Assembly (NCBI RefSeq): GCF_000175215.2
Contig: NC_014817.1
Location: 462,501 to 526,500 of the forward strand
DNA: 64,000 nucleotides
Direction of reading: 5' to 3'
Source of the DNA: Asticcacaulis excentricus CB 48
GTDB lineage: Bacteria > Pseudomonadota > Alphaproteobacteria > Caulobacterales > Caulobacteraceae
In this document: piece by piece, positions 1 through 8,534 of the stretch
How positions within the stretch are numbered: position 1 is the stretch's first letter
How the letters are laid out: each line of letters begins with the position of its first letter
Position numbers and translations under genes: made by a program
Notes under the pieces: model-generated
Told to the model about the DNA's origin: nothing
Seen by the model: the letters and a program-made list of their open reading frames with translations, nothing else
Databases searched by the model: none

Positions 1-93
1 TGTCCGCCGGGCTGGGGCTCAAGCCTCTTGCCCTTACTGACGGATTGCCCTAACCCATGCCGCTCAAACCAACAGGTCGGGACAAGGCATTAC

Positions 94-1038
94 ATGACTT
101 TGGCATTCGTTTTTCCGGGACAGGGCTCTCAGAGCGTCGGCATGGGGAGCGAGTTGTTCGATAATTTCGCGGCAGCCCGTGAGGTCTTCGGCGAAGTCAA
201 CGAGGTGTTGGGGCTGGACCTGCTCAGGTTGATGCGCGAAGGCCCGGAAGCCGACCTGACCCTGACCGAAAATGCGCAGCCGGCCCTGATGGCGGTGTCG
301 CTTGCCGTTGTGCGCGTGCTGAAGGCCGATTTCGGCGTCGATGTGTCGGAAGCCGCCTTCTGCGCCGGTCACTCGCTCGGAGAATATTCGGCGCTGGCGG
401 CGATGGAGGTGCTGACACTTGCGGACGCTGCCAGACTGCTGAAACTGCGCGGTCAGGCCATGCAGCGCGCCGTGCCGGTAGGTCAGGGGGCTATGGCCGC
501 CTTAATTGGGGCCAAGGCCGATCTGGCTCTGGCCGAAGTCGCCTGCGAAGCCGGACGTGCCGCGGGCGTGGTCGTCGTGGCCAATGACAACAATGCCGGT
601 CAGGTGGTCATTTCCGGCGAAAAGGCAGCCGTCGATCTGGCCGTCGAAAAGGCCAAGGAACTGGGGGCCAAGGCCATGCTGCTCAATGTGTCTGCCCCCT
701 TCCACAGCCCGCTGATGCAGCCGGCGGCCGAAGAAATGGCTGAGGCCCTATCCAAAATCAACTTCCGTGACCCGCAGTCCGTTCTGGTCGCCAATGTTAC
801 AGCCCAGCCCGTTGGCGATAAGGCGCAGGTGGCGCCGTTGCTGGTTGAGCAGGTGACAGGGCGCGTGCGCTGGCGCGAGTCGGTACAGTGGCTGGCGCAG
901 GACGGCGGTGTGACGCAGTTCGCCGAACTTGGTGCAGGCAAGGTGTTAACCGGCATGATCAAGCGGCTGGCCCCCGGCTGCGAGGCCGTGGCGCTGAACG
1001 GCGCGTTGGACTTTGAGGCGTTTGCCAAGAGTATTTAA
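94..1038 (+). CDS. fabD: Malonyl-CoA:ACP transacylase FabD
   Basis: Moves malonyl groups from CoA to acyl carrier protein, making the extender unit for type II fatty-acid synthesis in the cytoplasm. The 314-residue product matches the usual family length. Visible motifs are the N-terminal GQGSQ, the nucleophile Ser94 in GHSLGEY, the substrate carboxylate-binding Arg in KLRGQAMQ (about residue 119) and the catalytic His204 in APFHSPL. I start at the ATG at 94, because the product then begins MTLAFVFPGQGSQ as family members do; an in-frame TTG at 28 would add 22 unrelated residues. It opens a fabD-fabG-acpP-fabF cluster. No strong Shine-Dalgarno is visible, and the 93 bases upstream hold no convincing promoter. 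Confidence 0.97.
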   Translation: MTLAFVFPGQGSQSVGMGSELFDNFAAAREVFGEVNEVLGLDLLRLMREGPEADLTLTENAQPALMAVSLAVVRVLKADFGVDVSEAAFCAGHSLGEYSALAAMEVLTLADAARLLKLRGQAMQRAVPVGQGAMAALIGAKADLALAEVACEAGRAAGVVVVANDNNAGQVVISGEKAAVDLAVEKAKELGAKAMLLNVSAPFHSPLMQPAAEEMAEALSKINFRDPQSVLVANVTAQPVGDKAQVAPLLVEQVTGRVRWRESVQWLAQDGGVTQFAELGAGKVLTGMIKRLAPGCEAVALNGALDFEAFAKSI

Positions 1039-1046
1039 GTTTTCAG

Positions 1047-1189
1047 CCACGAAAAGCTCGAAAAACGCAAAAAGGGAGGTTGAATTCAGGCGTGCAGCGC
1101 CCTCACACCTTCACGCCACCGTTTGATTTATGGCCCTTCAGGCGCGATAGATGGCAAAGACCTTTCTTGTTTTTCTTGTTTTTCGTGGT
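1047..1189. repeat. Inverted-repeat element with 9-nt internal period (CACGAAAA type)
   Basis: Left arm 1047-1076 and right arm 1161-1189 are imperfect reverse complements of about 29 bases. Each arm is a run of three CACGAAAAA-like units spaced about 9 bases apart. Arms begin CCAC and end GTGG, like two elements near 35.5 kb. The 84-base centre has no gene. The element lies between fabD and fabG, and the right arm ends about 18 bases before the fabG ribosome-binding site. Confidence 0.6.
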
Positions 1190-1218
1190 CAATCCTACCC
1201 TTTTCACAGGAGACACCA

Positions 1219-1959
1219 ATGTTTGAATTGACCGGCAAGACGGCGCTTGTAACCGGTGCCACCGGTGGATTGGGGGCGCAGATCGCCCGCGCCTTGCATA
1301 AACAAGGGGCTAAGGTCGTGCTGTCCGGCACGCGCGAAGCCGTACTTCAGGAACTGGCTGCCGAACTGGGCGAAGGGGCCTCCGTTGCGACCTGCAACCT
1401 GTCTGACCCGGCACAGGTCGATGGACTGATCGCCAAAGCTGAAGTCGCAGCCGGTTCGCCGCTCGACATCCTCATAGCCAATGCCGGCATCACCAAGGAC
1501 GGTCTTATTCTTCGTATGAAGGATGAGGACTGGGAAGCGGTGATCAAGGTCAACCTCGAGTCCTACTTCCGCCTATCGCGCGCAGCCGTGAAGGGCATGA
1601 TGAAGCGCCGCTATGGGCGCATCATCGGCATCACCTCGGTGGTGGGTGTCATGGGCAATGCGGGGCAAACCAATTATGCGGCATCAAAGGCAGGAATGAT
1701 CGGCTTCTCCAAAGCGCTGGCACAGGAAGTCGCTTCGCGCAATATCACGGTCAACTGCATCGCGCCGGGCTTCATCGCTTCCCCCATGACCGATGTGCTC
1801 AACGAGCAGCAACGCGAAGGTATCCTGTCGAAAATCCCGGCCGGTACACTTGGTGAAGGGGCTGATATTGCCGCCGCCGCCGTCTATCTCGCCAGCAATG
1901 AAGCCGGTTACGTGACGGGCCAAACCCTGCATGTGAACGGCGGCATGGTGATGATTTAA
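1219..1959 (+). CDS. fabG: 3-oxoacyl-ACP reductase FabG
   Basis: NADPH-dependent reductase of 3-oxoacyl-ACP in fatty-acid elongation; short-chain dehydrogenase fold. The 246-residue product shows the cofactor loop TGATGGLG (about residues 12-19), the NAG motif near 88-90, and the catalytic Ser140, Tyr153 and Lys157 of YAASK. The start at 1219 is chosen because AGGAG lies at 1208-1212 and the product begins directly at the Rossmann strand (MFELTGKTALVTG); the open frame extends further upstream but without family similarity. It sits between fabD and acpP, consistent with the elongation role rather than another short-chain dehydrogenase. Confidence 0.96.
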   Translation: MFELTGKTALVTGATGGLGAQIARALHKQGAKVVLSGTREAVLQELAAELGEGASVATCNLSDPAQVDGLIAKAEVAAGSPLDILIANAGITKDGLILRMKDEDWEAVIKVNLESYFRLSRAAVKGMMKRRYGRIIGITSVVGVMGNAGQTNYAASKAGMIGFSKALAQEVASRNITVNCIAPGFIASPMTDVLNEQQREGILSKIPAGTLGEGADIAAAAVYLASNEAGYVTGQTLHVNGGMVMI

Positions 1960-2014
1960 CCCCGCCATCACGTCTTTGTTGTGAAAGACTGCCTTTCCAG
2001 CCGCTGAAAATGGC

Positions 2015-2041
2015 TTGAAACCTGCACAGTGTGTGCATAAA
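2015..2041 (+). promoter_or_regulatory. Candidate housekeeping promoter upstream of acpP
   Basis: TTGAAA at 2015-2020 and CATAAA at 2036-2041 are separated by 15 bases, about 90 bases before the acpP start. The match to a sigma-70 promoter is fair and the spacing slightly short. Separate transcription of acpP would fit the high ACP demand of cells, but that is inference. Confidence 0.4.
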
Positions 2042-2130
2042 AGGCAGTTGGCTTAGATTCCGATACCCGGCCCCTGCAAAGCCATAAGCCGCTTTGGGTC
2101 GTGTTTATATAACCTGTTAGAGGGCCTGAT

Positions 2131-2370
2131 ATGTCTGAAGTTCTTGAACGTGTTCGCAAGATTGTGATTGATCATCTGGATGCTGATCCGGATAAGGTCA
2201 CGGAAAAGGCGAGCTTCATCGACGATCTGGAAGCCGACAGCCTCGACATCGTTGAGCTTGTCATGGCTTTCGAAGAAGAATTCGACATCGAAATTCCTGA
2301 TGACTCGGCTGAGCACATCCTGACCGTTGGCGACGCCGTCAACTACATTCAGGAAAAGCTTTCCGCTTAA
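2131..2370 (+). CDS. acpP: Acyl carrier protein AcpP
   Basis: Small acidic carrier that holds growing acyl chains on a 4'-phosphopantetheine arm. The 79-residue product has the canonical DSL motif; Ser37 in EADSLDIVEL is the prosthetic-group attachment site. It is rich in Asp and Glu, and its length is typical. An AGAGGG purine stretch lies upstream of the ATG. The gene sits between fabG and fabF, the usual arrangement, with 171 bases upstream (holding a candidate promoter) and 92 bases downstream before fabF. Confidence 0.98.
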   Translation: MSEVLERVRKIVIDHLDADPDKVTEKASFIDDLEADSLDIVELVMAFEEEFDIEIPDDSAEHILTVGDAVNYIQEKLSA

Positions 2371-2462
2371 TCTGAAGTACCGGATTGAGGGCGTGGTTTC
2401 GACGGTGACTGCCGCATCGAAGCCGCGCCCTTCTGCTATTTGCATAACAGGGCTGATTTTAT

Positions 2463-3746
2463 ATGGTTCGTCGCGTCGTCATCACCGGTTTGGGTCTCTT
2501 GTCGCCTTTGGGCGCGGGTGTGGATATTTCTTGGAAGCGTCTGCTCGACGGGCAGTCGGGGGCCGGAAACATCACCGCCTTTGACACCACAGACTACGCC
2601 TGCACGGTGGCCTGCGAAATTCCGACGGTCGATGGCCGCGGCGGTGGCGGCCCTGACATCGAAGGCTCGTTTGATCCATCCACGGTCCTATCGCCCAAGG
2701 AACGCCGCAAGGTCGATGACTTCATCCTGTATGCTATAGCGGCGGCCGATGAAGCGCTAAACGATGCCAACTGGCACCCCGAAAGCGCCGAGGATCAGGA
2801 ACGCACCGGCGTTATGATCGGGTCGGGCATCGGGGGGCTGGGCATTATCGCCGAGACGGCGCTGGAACTTCGGGCGAAAGGTCCGAAGCGCATTTCGCCC
2901 TTCTTTATACCGTCCTCGCTGATCAATCTGGCCTCCGGTCAGGTGTCGATCCGTCACCACCTCAAGGGACCGAACCATTCGGTCGTCACCGCCTGCGCCA
3001 CCGGCGCGCACGCTATCGGTGATGCCGCCCGCCTGATCAAGTGCGGCGATGCCGATGTGATGGTCGCTGGCGGTGCCGAATCGGCCATCGTTCCCATCGG
3101 TATTGCCGGCTTTATCGCCTGCCGCGCCCTGTGCACCGCCTTCAACGATCAGCCGATCAAGGCTTCGCGCCCTTACGACAAAGACCGCGACGGCTTCGTC
3201 ATGGGCGAAGGCGCAGGCATTGTGGTGCTGGAAGAATACGAACACGCCAAGGCGCGCGGCGCCAAGATCTATGCCGAAGTGCTGGGTTACGGCCTGTCGG
3301 GTGACGCCTACCACATCACTGCGCCTTCCGAAGACGGCGACGGCGGCTATCGCGCCATGGTCGCGGCGGCCAAGAATGCCGGTATCGACCCCAAGGAAAT
3401 CGACTACGTCAATTCGCACGGCACCTCGACTATGGCCGACGGTATTGAACTAAAAGCCATTGAGAAGTTTCTGGGCGATCGCGCGGCCACCGGCACGGTG
3501 TCTTCAACCAAATCGGCCATCGGCCACCTGCTGGGTGGTGCCGGCGCGGTCGAAGCCATCTTCTGCGCTTTGGCCATCCGTGATCAGATCGCGCCGCCGA
3601 CCATTAATCTCGACAACCCGGCCTATGAAACCCCCATCGACCTTGTGCCTCATAAGGCCAAGCCGATGACTATCAACAAGGTCCTGTCTAACTCCTTCGG
3701 CTTCGGCGGCACCAATGCGGCCCTGATCCTCGGCAAAGTGGACTAA
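2463..3746 (+). CDS. fabF: Beta-ketoacyl-ACP synthase II FabF
   Basis: Condensing enzyme that adds malonyl-ACP to the growing acyl-ACP. The 427-residue thiolase-fold protein carries the full Cys-His-His triad: Cys178 in TACATGAHAIG, His319 in VNSHGTST and His355 in SAIGHLLGGAGAVE, plus the C-terminal glycine-rich SFGFGGTNAAL. Residues 55-80 contain a Gly/Asp-rich stretch (GRGGGGPDIEG) that is slightly longer than in enteric FabF, a modest lineage difference. mltG begins one base after its stop, so the two are probably co-transcribed. Confidence 0.97.
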   Translation: MVRRVVITGLGLLSPLGAGVDISWKRLLDGQSGAGNITAFDTTDYACTVACEIPTVDGRGGGGPDIEGSFDPSTVLSPKERRKVDDFILYAIAAADEALNDANWHPESAEDQERTGVMIGSGIGGLGIIAETALELRAKGPKRISPFFIPSSLINLASGQVSIRHHLKGPNHSVVTACATGAHAIGDAARLIKCGDADVMVAGGAESAIVPIGIAGFIACRALCTAFNDQPIKASRPYDKDRDGFVMGEGAGIVVLEEYEHAKARGAKIYAEVLGYGLSGDAYHITAPSEDGDGGYRAMVAAAKNAGIDPKEIDYVNSHGTSTMADGIELKAIEKFLGDRAATGTVSSTKSAIGHLLGGAGAVEAIFCALAIRDQIAPPTINLDNPAYETPIDLVPHKAKPMTINKVLSNSFGFGGTNAALILGKVD

Positions 3747-3747
3747 G

Positions 3748-4806
3748 ATGGCAAAGCAGAAGGCCCACCCAGCCCCGCGGCGCAAAGACCGGCGTCTGAT
3801 GGCGCCGGTGGCGGGCCTCTTGTCCGGTATTGTCCTGCTGCTTCTGGCGGCAGAACTGTTCGTTTTTGCCAACACCTATGGCCCCGGACCATCGGCGAAA
3901 TCCGGGAATGTCACCGCCGTGACGGTTGAACGCGGGCAGGGGCTTAATGCCATAGCGCGCAAGCTGAAACAGCAGGGTGTCATCCGCTCGGTGACCTTCT
4001 TCCGCATTGCTGCCAAGCTGGATGGGCGTGATAACGCATTGCGCGCCGGCACCTATGAGTTCCCGTCGCGCCTGTCGATGATCGGCGTCCTCAATCAGAT
4101 CCTTGAGGGCCGCGTGGTGCAGCACTTCATTACCATTCCCGAGGGACGCACCTCGGCTCAGGCAGTGCGCATTCTGATGGCGACGCAGGGCCTGACCGGT
4201 GATGTCGAGGTGCCGCCCGAAGGTTCCATTCTGCCCGAAACCTATCAGTACGAGATCGGTGAAACCCGTCAGTCTGTGCTGGACCGCATGCTGGCCGCCG
4301 GACGTGAATCACTTGATGAGCTGTGGGCGACACGCGCGCAGGATCTGCCTTTGAAAACCAAGGAAGAGGCCCTGATCCTCGCTTCCGTGGTTGAGAAGGA
4401 AACGGGGCTGGCCAATGAACGTCCGAAGGTCGCGGCGGTGTTTGTGAACCGCCTGCGTAACGGGATGCGCCTGCAATCGGACCCAACCGTCGTCTATGCC
4501 GTATCCAAAGGTGAGCCTCTGGGGCGGGGTCTGAAACGCTCCGAACTGGACACGCCCAGCCCGTGGAACACATATCTGATCGACGGTCTGCCTGTCACTC
4601 CGATCGCCAATCCGGGCAAGGAATCCTTAAAGGCCGTGCTCAACCCGCCGTCGAGCAACGATATCTATTTCGTCGCTGATGGCACGGGCGGGCATATCTT
4701 CGCCGAAACTTATGAGCAGCACCTGATCAACGTGGCTAAATGGCGTCAGATCGAGGCGCAAACGACTCTCTCTTCGGCCCAACGCGTCAAGGACACCGGT
4801 AAATGA
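3748..4806 (+). CDS. mltG: Endolytic murein transglycosylase MltG (YceG family)
   Basis: Inner-membrane lytic transglycosylase that cuts nascent glycan strands and is proposed to end peptidoglycan polymerisation. The 352-residue protein has a basic N-terminus, one membrane anchor (about residues 18-41), a LysM-like section near 57-80 and the YceG domain with the catalytic Glu in SVVEKETG (about Glu216) followed by the family signature VNRLRNGMRLQSDPTV. Length and order fit the family. It starts one base after the fabF stop and overlaps the next gene by four bases (ATGA). The fabF-mltG pairing is common in alphaproteobacteria, where it links membrane lipid and wall synthesis. Confidence 0.95.
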   Translation: MAKQKAHPAPRRKDRRLMAPVAGLLSGIVLLLLAAELFVFANTYGPGPSAKSGNVTAVTVERGQGLNAIARKLKQQGVIRSVTFFRIAAKLDGRDNALRAGTYEFPSRLSMIGVLNQILEGRVVQHFITIPEGRTSAQAVRILMATQGLTGDVEVPPEGSILPETYQYEIGETRQSVLDRMLAAGRESLDELWATRAQDLPLKTKEEALILASVVEKETGLANERPKVAAVFVNRLRNGMRLQSDPTVVYAVSKGEPLGRGLKRSELDTPSPWNTYLIDGLPVTPIANPGKESLKAVLNPPSSNDIYFVADGTGGHIFAETYEQHLINVAKWRQIEAQTTLSSAQRVKDTGK

Positions 4807-5681
4807 CCCTGTCAAGCATGACCGGCTTCGGGCGGGTGGAAGGCCATCATGGGACGTTCGCCTGGGTCTATGAGGTGCGTTCAGTCAATGGGCGGTCTCT
4901 GGACCTCAAAACGCGCGTACCCTCAGGCTATGACTATGTGGAGCGGGCGGCGCGCGATCTGGTCAAGCAGCGTTTTCAGCGCGGCCAGGTGTCTTTGAAC
5001 CTCAGCATCCAGACGACCGAGGCCCAGACTGGCTACAGTGTTAATCACGCGGTCCTCAGCCAGTATCTTGAAGTGGGCCAGGGCCTGATGCAGGCCGGTC
5101 AGGCCACCATGCCGTCACTGGACGGGCTTCTGTCCCTGCGAGGAGTCATCGAAGCGACCAGTGCGGAAACCGATACCGACTTGGCGGCGCTGGAAGCGCC
5201 CCTGCTGGCCGATCTAGGGGCAGCGCTGGAGCATCTGAAGTCCGCACGTCAGGACGAGGGGCGGGCGCTGTTTGAGGTGTTGGCCCAGCACCTGGTCGCG
5301 ATGACCGAAGCCGTGGATCGGGCCGAGGCGTTGGCGGCGCAGCAGACCGAAGTGATCCGCGAACGCTTCACCAGGCGCCTGAATGAGCTTCTGCCCGGTT
5401 CTGACCTTCAGGAGCGCGTCATGCAAGAAGCCGCCGTCATGGCCGTCAAGGCCGATGTTCGTGAAGAGCTGGATCGTCTGCGCACCCATATCGCGTCCGC
5501 GCATACACTCCTGAGCGACAGCCAGTCGCAGGGGCGCAAGCTCGACTTCCTGTCGCAGGAATTCATGCGCGAAGCCAATACCCTCTGTTCGAAAGCCGCT
5601 TTTAGCGACCTGACCAAGGTCGGTCTGGAGTTAAAGTCGGTTATCGACCAGTTCCGAGAACAGGTTCAAAACGTAGAGTAA
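4803..5681 (+). CDS. YicC/YloC family endoribonuclease
   Basis: Stress-induced protein family recently characterised as an endoribonuclease in E. coli and other bacteria. The 292-residue product begins with the conserved MTLSSMTGFGR and ends with the family's C-terminal region (FREQVQNVE), with the conserved EL.RL..H stretch (ELDRLRTHI) in between and a long helical centre. The start overlaps mltG by four bases, and gmk begins one base after the stop, so mltG-yicC-gmk form one tightly packed unit. A yicC-gmk neighbourhood is widespread in proteobacteria. The in vivo RNA targets cannot be inferred from the sequence. Confidence 0.92.
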   Translation: MTLSSMTGFGRVEGHHGTFAWVYEVRSVNGRSLDLKTRVPSGYDYVERAARDLVKQRFQRGQVSLNLSIQTTEAQTGYSVNHAVLSQYLEVGQGLMQAGQATMPSLDGLLSLRGVIEATSAETDTDLAALEAPLLADLGAALEHLKSARQDEGRALFEVLAQHLVAMTEAVDRAEALAAQQTEVIRERFTRRLNELLPGSDLQERVMQEAAVMAVKADVREELDRLRTHIASAHTLLSDSQSQGRKLDFLSQEFMREANTLCSKAAFSDLTKVGLELKSVIDQFREQVQNVE

Positions 5682-5682
5682 T

Positions 5683-6324
5683 ATGCCTAATTCCCAACGT
5701 CTTCGCCGCGGCCTTATGCTGATTGTTTCCTCGCCTTCGGGCGCGGGCAAGACCTCTCTGTGCCGTCGCCTGATGGCCGATCACGCCGATCTCGACCTGT
5801 CGATTTCGGTGACCACCCGCTCACCGCGCCCCGGTGAAAAGGATGGCCGCGAATATCACTTCATCAGCGACGCCGCGATGGATGATCTGGTCAAAAACGA
5901 CGCCCTGCTGGAATGGGCGGCGGTGCACGACCACCGCTATGGCTCGCCACGTGAACCGGTGGAAAAAGCCTTGTCGCAGGGGCAGAACGTGCTGTTCGAT
6001 ATCGACTGGCAGGGGGCGCAGCGCATCTCGGCCAAGGCGCCGTCGGATGTGGTGCGTGTCTTTATCCTACCGCCCTCGATGGAAGAACTGAAGCGCCGCC
6101 TTTATGCCCGCGCGCAGGACGCTGATGACGTCATCCAGCGCCGTCTTAGCCGCGCCAAAGGTGAGATCGCGCACTGGGCCGAATACGACTACGTTATTCT
6201 GAATGATGATTTCGACCGCTCCTATGCTGAACTGGTGCACATCTATCATTCGGAAACGGCGCGCCGTTCACGTGGTTTGTGGATCGCCCCGTTTGTCGAT
6301 GAGCTGATGAGCGAGCCGCTTTAG
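5683..6324 (+). CDS. gmk: Guanylate kinase
   Basis: Phosphorylates GMP to GDP with ATP, essential for GTP and dGTP supply. The 213-residue P-loop kinase has the Walker A motif SSPSGAGKTS (Lys23), the GMP-binding stretch TTRSPRPGEKDGREYHF and the Asp-Trp-Gln motif DIDWQGAQ. The start one base after the preceding stop is the only ATG giving a complete N-terminal strand. It ends the fab-mltG-yicC-gmk run; two hairpins follow the stop. Confidence 0.97.
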   Translation: MPNSQRLRRGLMLIVSSPSGAGKTSLCRRLMADHADLDLSISVTTRSPRPGEKDGREYHFISDAAMDDLVKNDALLEWAAVHDHRYGSPREPVEKALSQGQNVLFDIDWQGAQRISAKAPSDVVRVFILPPSMEELKRRLYARAQDADDVIQRRLSRAKGEIAHWAEYDYVILNDDFDRSYAELVHIYHSETARRSRGLWIAPFVDELMSEPL

Positions 6325-6335
6325 GCTCAAAAGAG

Positions 6336-6360
6336 GAAGGGGGCTCGCCCCCTTCACCCC
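6336..6360 (+). repeat. Post-stop stem-loop of the ACCCC family
   Basis: A 9-base perfect stem (6336-6344 with 6347-6355) around a 2-base gap is followed by ACCCC, 11 bases after the gmk stop. The same layout (GC-rich hairpin, then CACCCC) recurs at 32.2, 35.4, 35.7, 47.2 and 47.3 kb. It lacks a T-run, so it is not a classical terminator by itself. Confidence 0.55.
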
Positions 6361-6370
6361 GGAACTATAA

Positions 6371-6399
6371 AGCCCTCCGAACGGTTCGGAGGGCTTTTT
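6371..6399 (+). terminator. Rho-independent terminator, gmk
   Basis: Perfect stem AGCCCTCCGA / TCGGAGGGCT (6371-6380 with 6386-6395), five-base loop, followed by a TTTTT run. It lies between convergent gmk (+) and the cytochrome gene (-). On the minus strand the T-run is weaker (TTTATAGTT), so it may serve both genes. Confidence 0.9.
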
Positions 6400-6401
6400 G
6401 C

Positions 6402-6905
6402 TTACTTCTGGGCCGGGCTGGTTTCGACCTTGAGATAGGCGATCAGATTGTGACGCTCCGTCTCGTCCTTAAGGCCCATAAAGCCCATCTTGGTGCCGGG
6501 GACGGTTGCCTGCGGATGGGTGATATAGTCATCGAGCGTAGCAAAGTCCCACACGGCGTTGTGGCCTTTCATCGCGTCGCTATACTGATAATCGGCCTTG
6601 CTGCCTGACTTGCGCCCGAACACGCCGTAAAGGTTGGGGCCGACCATATTGGCCCCGCCTTCGACCAGCGTATGGCACGAGCGACACTTGGTCCACGCCT
6701 TCTCACCCGCCTTGAGATCGGCCGTATTGTAGGGGGCGGGCAGGGCAGCAAGTTTTGCGGCTTTTTCCGCTTCGGACGGTCCCTCGACCGCCGGCACACT
6801 GGCTTGTGGTGCAGCGGTTTCGCTTGCCGTTTCTGCGGGTTTGTCGCCGCAGCCTGACAGACACAGGGCAAGGGTCAGGGGGGCAAAAAACAGGGCTGCG
6901 CGCAT
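6402..6905 (-). CDS. Lipoprotein c-type cytochrome (class I)
   Basis: Predicted electron carrier on the periplasmic side of a membrane. The product has a signal peptide with lipobox LSGC, a linker of about 45 residues rich in Ala, Glu and Pro, and then a class I cytochrome c domain: heme motif CRSCH (Cys74, Cys77, His78) and the axial Met140 in PGTKMGF. The domain resembles mitochondrial-type cytochrome c2/CycM. I place the start at 6905 (167 residues), because GGAG sits six bases upstream; a second ATG at 6917 adds four residues and has a poorer site. Lipid anchoring of a soluble-type cytochrome suggests a tethered shuttle between complex III and an oxidase; that role is inferred. Confidence 0.92.
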   Translation of the reverse strand: MRAALFFAPLTLALCLSGCGDKPAETASETAAPQASVPAVEGPSEAEKAAKLAALPAPYNTADLKAGEKAWTKCRSCHTLVEGGANMVGPNLYGVFGRKSGSKADYQYSDAMKGHNAVWDFATLDDYITHPQATVPGTKMGFMGLKDETERHNLIAYLKVETSPAQK

Positions 6906-7020
6906 CAAAGTCTCCATGGCTTCACGTCAAGCGTTTAGCTGACAGAGTGGACTTTGGCGAGAGGTGACGCCCTGGAGGGCTGTGACGCCTTGCCGCAGCA
7001 GGAGGCATCCCGACAGAACA

Positions 7021-7051
7021 AAGCCGCGGCCTCCATTGGACGCGGCTTTTT
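7021..7051. terminator. Hairpin with T-run between two minus-strand genes
   Basis: AAGCCGCG at 7021-7028 pairs with CGCGGCTT at 7041-7048 across a 12-base loop, followed on the plus strand by a T-run. On the minus strand it falls 27 bases past the stop of the small gene at 7078-7347, where the T-tract is shorter (CTTTGTTCT). Its most likely use is ending that minus-strand transcript. Confidence 0.6.
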
Positions 7052-7077
7052 AAAATCAGTGCCTTACAAAGAAAAGC

Positions 7078-7347
7078 TCAGGAGCGTCGGTAATTCTCGT
7101 CGATGTCCTGCGAATTCAGGCGCTCCTCAGAGCCGTCGATAAAGATTCGGTATTCGACGGCACCCGCGGTGTTCACCTCGCCCTGTTCGATGCGATTGAT
7201 GACCGCCGGGCCGCCGTAGCGCGCCACCAGTTCCGGATCGCGGATCAGGTGATTGACCGTCGGCATGGCGGCAAAGTCGAAATCATCCGAGGCGAACACC
7301 TCTTCACCAGTATTATTGTCGAAAAAGCGGTAGGCCAGTCCGGGCAT
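7078..7347 (-). CDS. Conserved-looking small protein of unknown function
   Basis: An 89-residue soluble protein that I do not recognise. It has no signal peptide, membrane segment or cysteine cluster; it is acidic and rich in Asn, Asp, Arg and Tyr (ends DIDENYRRS). I start at the ATG at 7347, because GGGAG is placed seven to nine bases upstream on the minus strand; the longer open frame to 7416 would add 23 residues without a ribosome-binding site. It lies between the threonine aldolase and the cytochrome gene, with its own hairpin downstream. Composition and a good translation start suggest a real gene. No function is proposed. Confidence 0.7.
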   Translation of the reverse strand: MPGLAYRFFDNNTGEEVFASDDFDFAAMPTVNHLIRDPELVARYGGPAVINRIEQGEVNTAGAVEYRIFIDGSEERLNSQDIDENYRRS

Positions 7348-7469
7348 GATCCATCTCCCATCTTGTGGTTGAGCGATCAGGATGCGCCCGGCCCGGTAAA
7401 TAATCAATGCGCGCAATGCCGCAGGTGGTTCGCCGAGACCGCAAGTGGACTCTCAGAAAATGCGCCGGA

Positions 7470-8534
7470 TTATTTGCTTTCAGATGCGTTTTTAATATCG
7501 GCGGCCAGTTGATCTACCCTCGCCGGGTCAGCGTCCCAGGCAAACATGAGGCGCGCCCCACCACCGATAAAGGTATAGAAGCGCCAGCCTTTGGCGCGCA
7601 GGGCGTCCAGAACGCTCTCAGGTGCCTTGAGGAAGACCGCGTTAGCCTGCACCGCGAAGATGGGCTCTATTTCCGGTAAACCGGAAATTTTGTCGGCCAG
7701 ACGGCGGGCACAGGCATTGGCGTGGTGACCATTCCTTAGCCACGCACCGTCCTTGATCATGCCCAGCCACGGCGCGGCCAGAAAGCGCATTTTGGAGGCC
7801 AGTTGCCCGGCCTGTTTGCAGCGATAGTCGAAATCCTGCGCCAGACCGCGATCAAAAAACAGGATGGCTTCGCCCACGCCCATGCCGTTCTTGGTGCCGC
7901 CGAAACATAGAACATCGACCCCGGCCTTCCAGGTGATGTCTGCGGGGGCGCAGTTGAGCGCCGCGCAGGCATTGGCAAAACGCGCCCCGTCCATGTGCAG
8001 ACGCAGGCCCAGTTCCAGGCAGACGGCGGCAATGGCCTTCACTTCGTCGATGGTATAGACGAGGCCGGTTTCGGTCGGTTGGGTGATGGTGACGGCGCGT
8101 GGTTTGGGGAAATGAATGTCAGAGCGACTGGTGGCCATAGCCCGTATGGCGTCTGGCGTCAGCTTACCGTCCGTCGAGGCGGCGACCAACAGTTTCGACC
8201 CATTGGAGAAGAATTCCGGCGCGCCGCATTCGTCGGTTTCGACGTGGGCCGTGGCCGAGCAGATGACGCTGTGATAGGACTGGCACAATGACGCAAGGGC
8301 CATGGAATTGGCCGCTGTGCCGTTGAAGGCGAAGAAGACCTCGGCCTCATGCTCGAACAGGTCGCGCAGGGCGTCGGCGGCGCGCTGCGTCCAGGGGTCG
8401 TCGCCATAGGCGGGGACCGAGCCGGCATTGGCCTCGTGCATGGCGTTCCACGCTTCGGGGCAGATGCCGGCATAGTTGTCGCTGGCGAATTGCTGCGGCG
8501 CTAAGATCGTGAGGGGCAGGGCGGTGTCCGGCAT
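7470..8534 (-). CDS. ltaE: Low-specificity threonine aldolase (beta-eliminating lyase fold)
   Basis: PLP enzyme that cleaves L-threonine or allo-threonine to glycine and acetaldehyde. The 354-residue fold-type I protein contains the pyridoxal-stacking region, the Asp-containing HMDGARFANA (about residues 180-189), and the Schiff-base Lys215 in CFGGTKNGMG. An N-terminal FASDNYAGICPEA matches aldolases of this family. It is transcribed away from lon. Other PLP lyases of the Beta_elim_lyase family (such as phenylserine aldolase) cannot be excluded by sequence alone. Confidence 0.88.
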   Translation of the reverse strand: MPDTALPLTILAPQQFASDNYAGICPEAWNAMHEANAGSVPAYGDDPWTQRAADALRDLFEHEAEVFFAFNGTAANSMALASLCQSYHSVICSATAHVETDECGAPEFFSNGSKLLVAASTDGKLTPDAIRAMATSRSDIHFPKPRAVTITQPTETGLVYTIDEVKAIAAVCLELGLRLHMDGARFANACAALNCAPADITWKAGVDVLCFGGTKNGMGVGEAILFFDRGLAQDFDYRCKQAGQLASKMRFLAAPWLGMIKDGAWLRNGHHANACARRLADKISGLPEIEPIFAVQANAVFLKAPESVLDALRAKGWRFYTFIGGGARLMFAWDADPARVDQLAADIKNASESK

